A stretch of DNA of 6,554 nt, taken from the NCBI GenBank assembly GCA_902475865.1, contig CABSBK010000063.1, positions 1 through 6,554 on the forward strand. The letters are read 5' to 3'. The first letter of the stretch is position 1, and each line of letters begins with the position of its first letter. The DNA comes from an uncultured Collinsella sp. (GTDB taxonomy: Bacteria; Actinomycetota; Coriobacteriia; Coriobacteriales; Coriobacteriaceae). This document shows positions 5,741-6,554 of the stretch, in pieces. A program made the position numbers and the translations under genes. The notes beneath the pieces are model-generated. The model searched no databases. It was not told the origin of the DNA and saw only the letters and a list, made by a program, of their open reading frames with translations.

Positions 5741-6554
5741 ATGGCCGGTAACATGCAGGACAACTTCGACGAGAACGGCAACCCTATCCGCTGCTCCTTC
5801 TGCGGAAAAGAGCAGGGTCAGGTTCGCCGCCTTGTAAAGGGTCCGACCAATATCTTTATCTGCGACGAGTGCGTCGCCGCCTGCTCCGAGATCCTGGAGG
5901 AGTCGCTGGCTTCGGACTTTATGGACGCTGCTCGCAACGGCAAGCTACCGGGCTTCCTCAACGATCACGGCCAGGCTTCGTCTCAGCCTGCCATGGATCC
6001 CGAGGCCGAGGGCTTTGAGCTCGAGGACGACGCGCGCCAGGTCATTACGCATGTGCCGACGCCGCACGAGATCTATGACGAGCTTTCGGCCTATGTCATG
6101 GGCCAGGAGGACGCCAAACGCGCCATGTCGGTTGCCGTGTACAACCATTACCGCCGCGTGATCGAGGGTGGCGCTGCGCTTTCGGCCTTTGACGACGGCC
6201 TGGACTCGCAGCTCGACGATGATATGGACGAGGTGGAGCGCGCCAAGTCCAACATTTTGCTGCTCGGTCCCACCGGTACCGGTAAGACCCTGCTCGCCCA
6301 GACGCTCGCGCGTATCCTCGAGGTGCCGTTTGCCATTGCCGATGCCACCGCGCTTACCGAGGCCGGCTACGTGGGCGAGGATGTGGAGAACATCCTGCTC
6401 AAGCTCATCAACGCTGCCGATGGCGATATTGAGCGCGCGCAGGTTGGCATTATCTACGTGGACGAGATTGACAAGATCGCCCGCAAGGCCGAGAACCTCT
6501 CCATTACCCGCGATGTTTCGGGCGAGGGCGTTCAGCAGGCGCTGCTTAAGATTC
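5741..6554 (+). CDS. clpX: ClpX unfoldase, ATP-binding subunit of ClpXP (N-terminal 271 residues)
   Basis: ClpX is a hexameric AAA+ ATPase that unfolds tagged proteins and threads them into ClpP. The reading frame is open to the window edge, so the C-terminal part is missing. The zinc-binding domain has C18, C21, C41 and C44 in two CxxC pairs. The AAA+ core shows Walker A GPTGTGKT (176-183), the pore-loop GYVG (209-212) and Walker B IIYVDE (237-242). ATG 5741 follows the clpP stop by one base, and AAGGA (5728-5732, inside clpP) is eight bases upstream as its ribosome binding site; in-frame ATG 5753 has no such site. An acidic stretch at about 141-168 before Walker A is longer than I expect for ClpX, as noted under findings. 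The IGF loop that docks on ClpP would lie beyond the window. Confidence 0.96.
   Translation, partial: MAGNMQDNFDENGNPIRCSFCGKEQGQVRRLVKGPTNIFICDECVAACSEILEESLASDFMDAARNGKLPGFLNDHGQASSQPAMDPEAEGFELEDDARQVITHVPTPHEIYDELSAYVMGQEDAKRAMSVAVYNHYRRVIEGGAALSAFDDGLDSQLDDDMDEVERAKSNILLLGPTGTGKTLLAQTLARILEVPFAIADATALTEAGYVGEDVENILLKLINAADGDIERAQVGIIYVDEIDKIARKAENLSITRDVSGEGVQQALLKI

Overview
The window is high-GC DNA with a strong preference for G or C at third codon positions. All recognisable genes lie on the + strand. The composition, the codon style, the tig-clpP-clpX order and a molybdenum hydroxylase of the kind found in gut anaerobes suggest a high-GC anaerobe. A Coriobacteriia member such as Collinsella is my guess; this is inference, because no rRNA or other taxonomic marker is present.

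Layout. (1) Positions 1-511 hold the C-terminal end of the FAD-binding subunit of a xanthine-dehydrogenase-family molybdenum hydroxylase. It runs in from the left and appears to carry a -1 frameshift near position 44. (2) Positions 511-3342 hold a 943-residue fused [2Fe-2S]x2 plus molybdopterin subunit of the same enzyme. Its start overlaps the previous stop by one base (TAATG). It resembles the XdhD/YgfN type, in which the Fe-S and Mo domains share one chain and the FAD domain is separate. (3) A strong intrinsic terminator at 3372-3396 closes that operon. (4) A tRNA-Leu(UAG) gene with encoded CCA lies at 3483-3566. (5) tig (trigger factor) runs from 3657 to 4955, most likely from a TTG start. 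(6) A 163-base intergenic stretch full of inverted repeats separates tig from clpP. (7) clpP (about 5119-5739) and clpX (5741 to beyond the window edge) follow, one base apart.

How the parts work together. The left block is a two-gene flavin/iron-sulfur/molybdenum hydroxylase: substrate is oxidised at the Mo centre, and electrons pass through two [2Fe-2S] clusters to FAD. The right block is the standard bacterial protein quality-control set: a ribosome-associated chaperone, then a AAA+ unfoldase and its peptidase. The tRNA gene sits between the two blocks.

I found no CRISPR array, insertion sequence or clearly new multi-gene system. The points most worth a second look are the apparent frameshift at the left edge, the cysteine pattern and Gln-for-Glu pocket of the hydroxylase, the cluster of palindromes before clpP, and an acidic insertion in ClpX.
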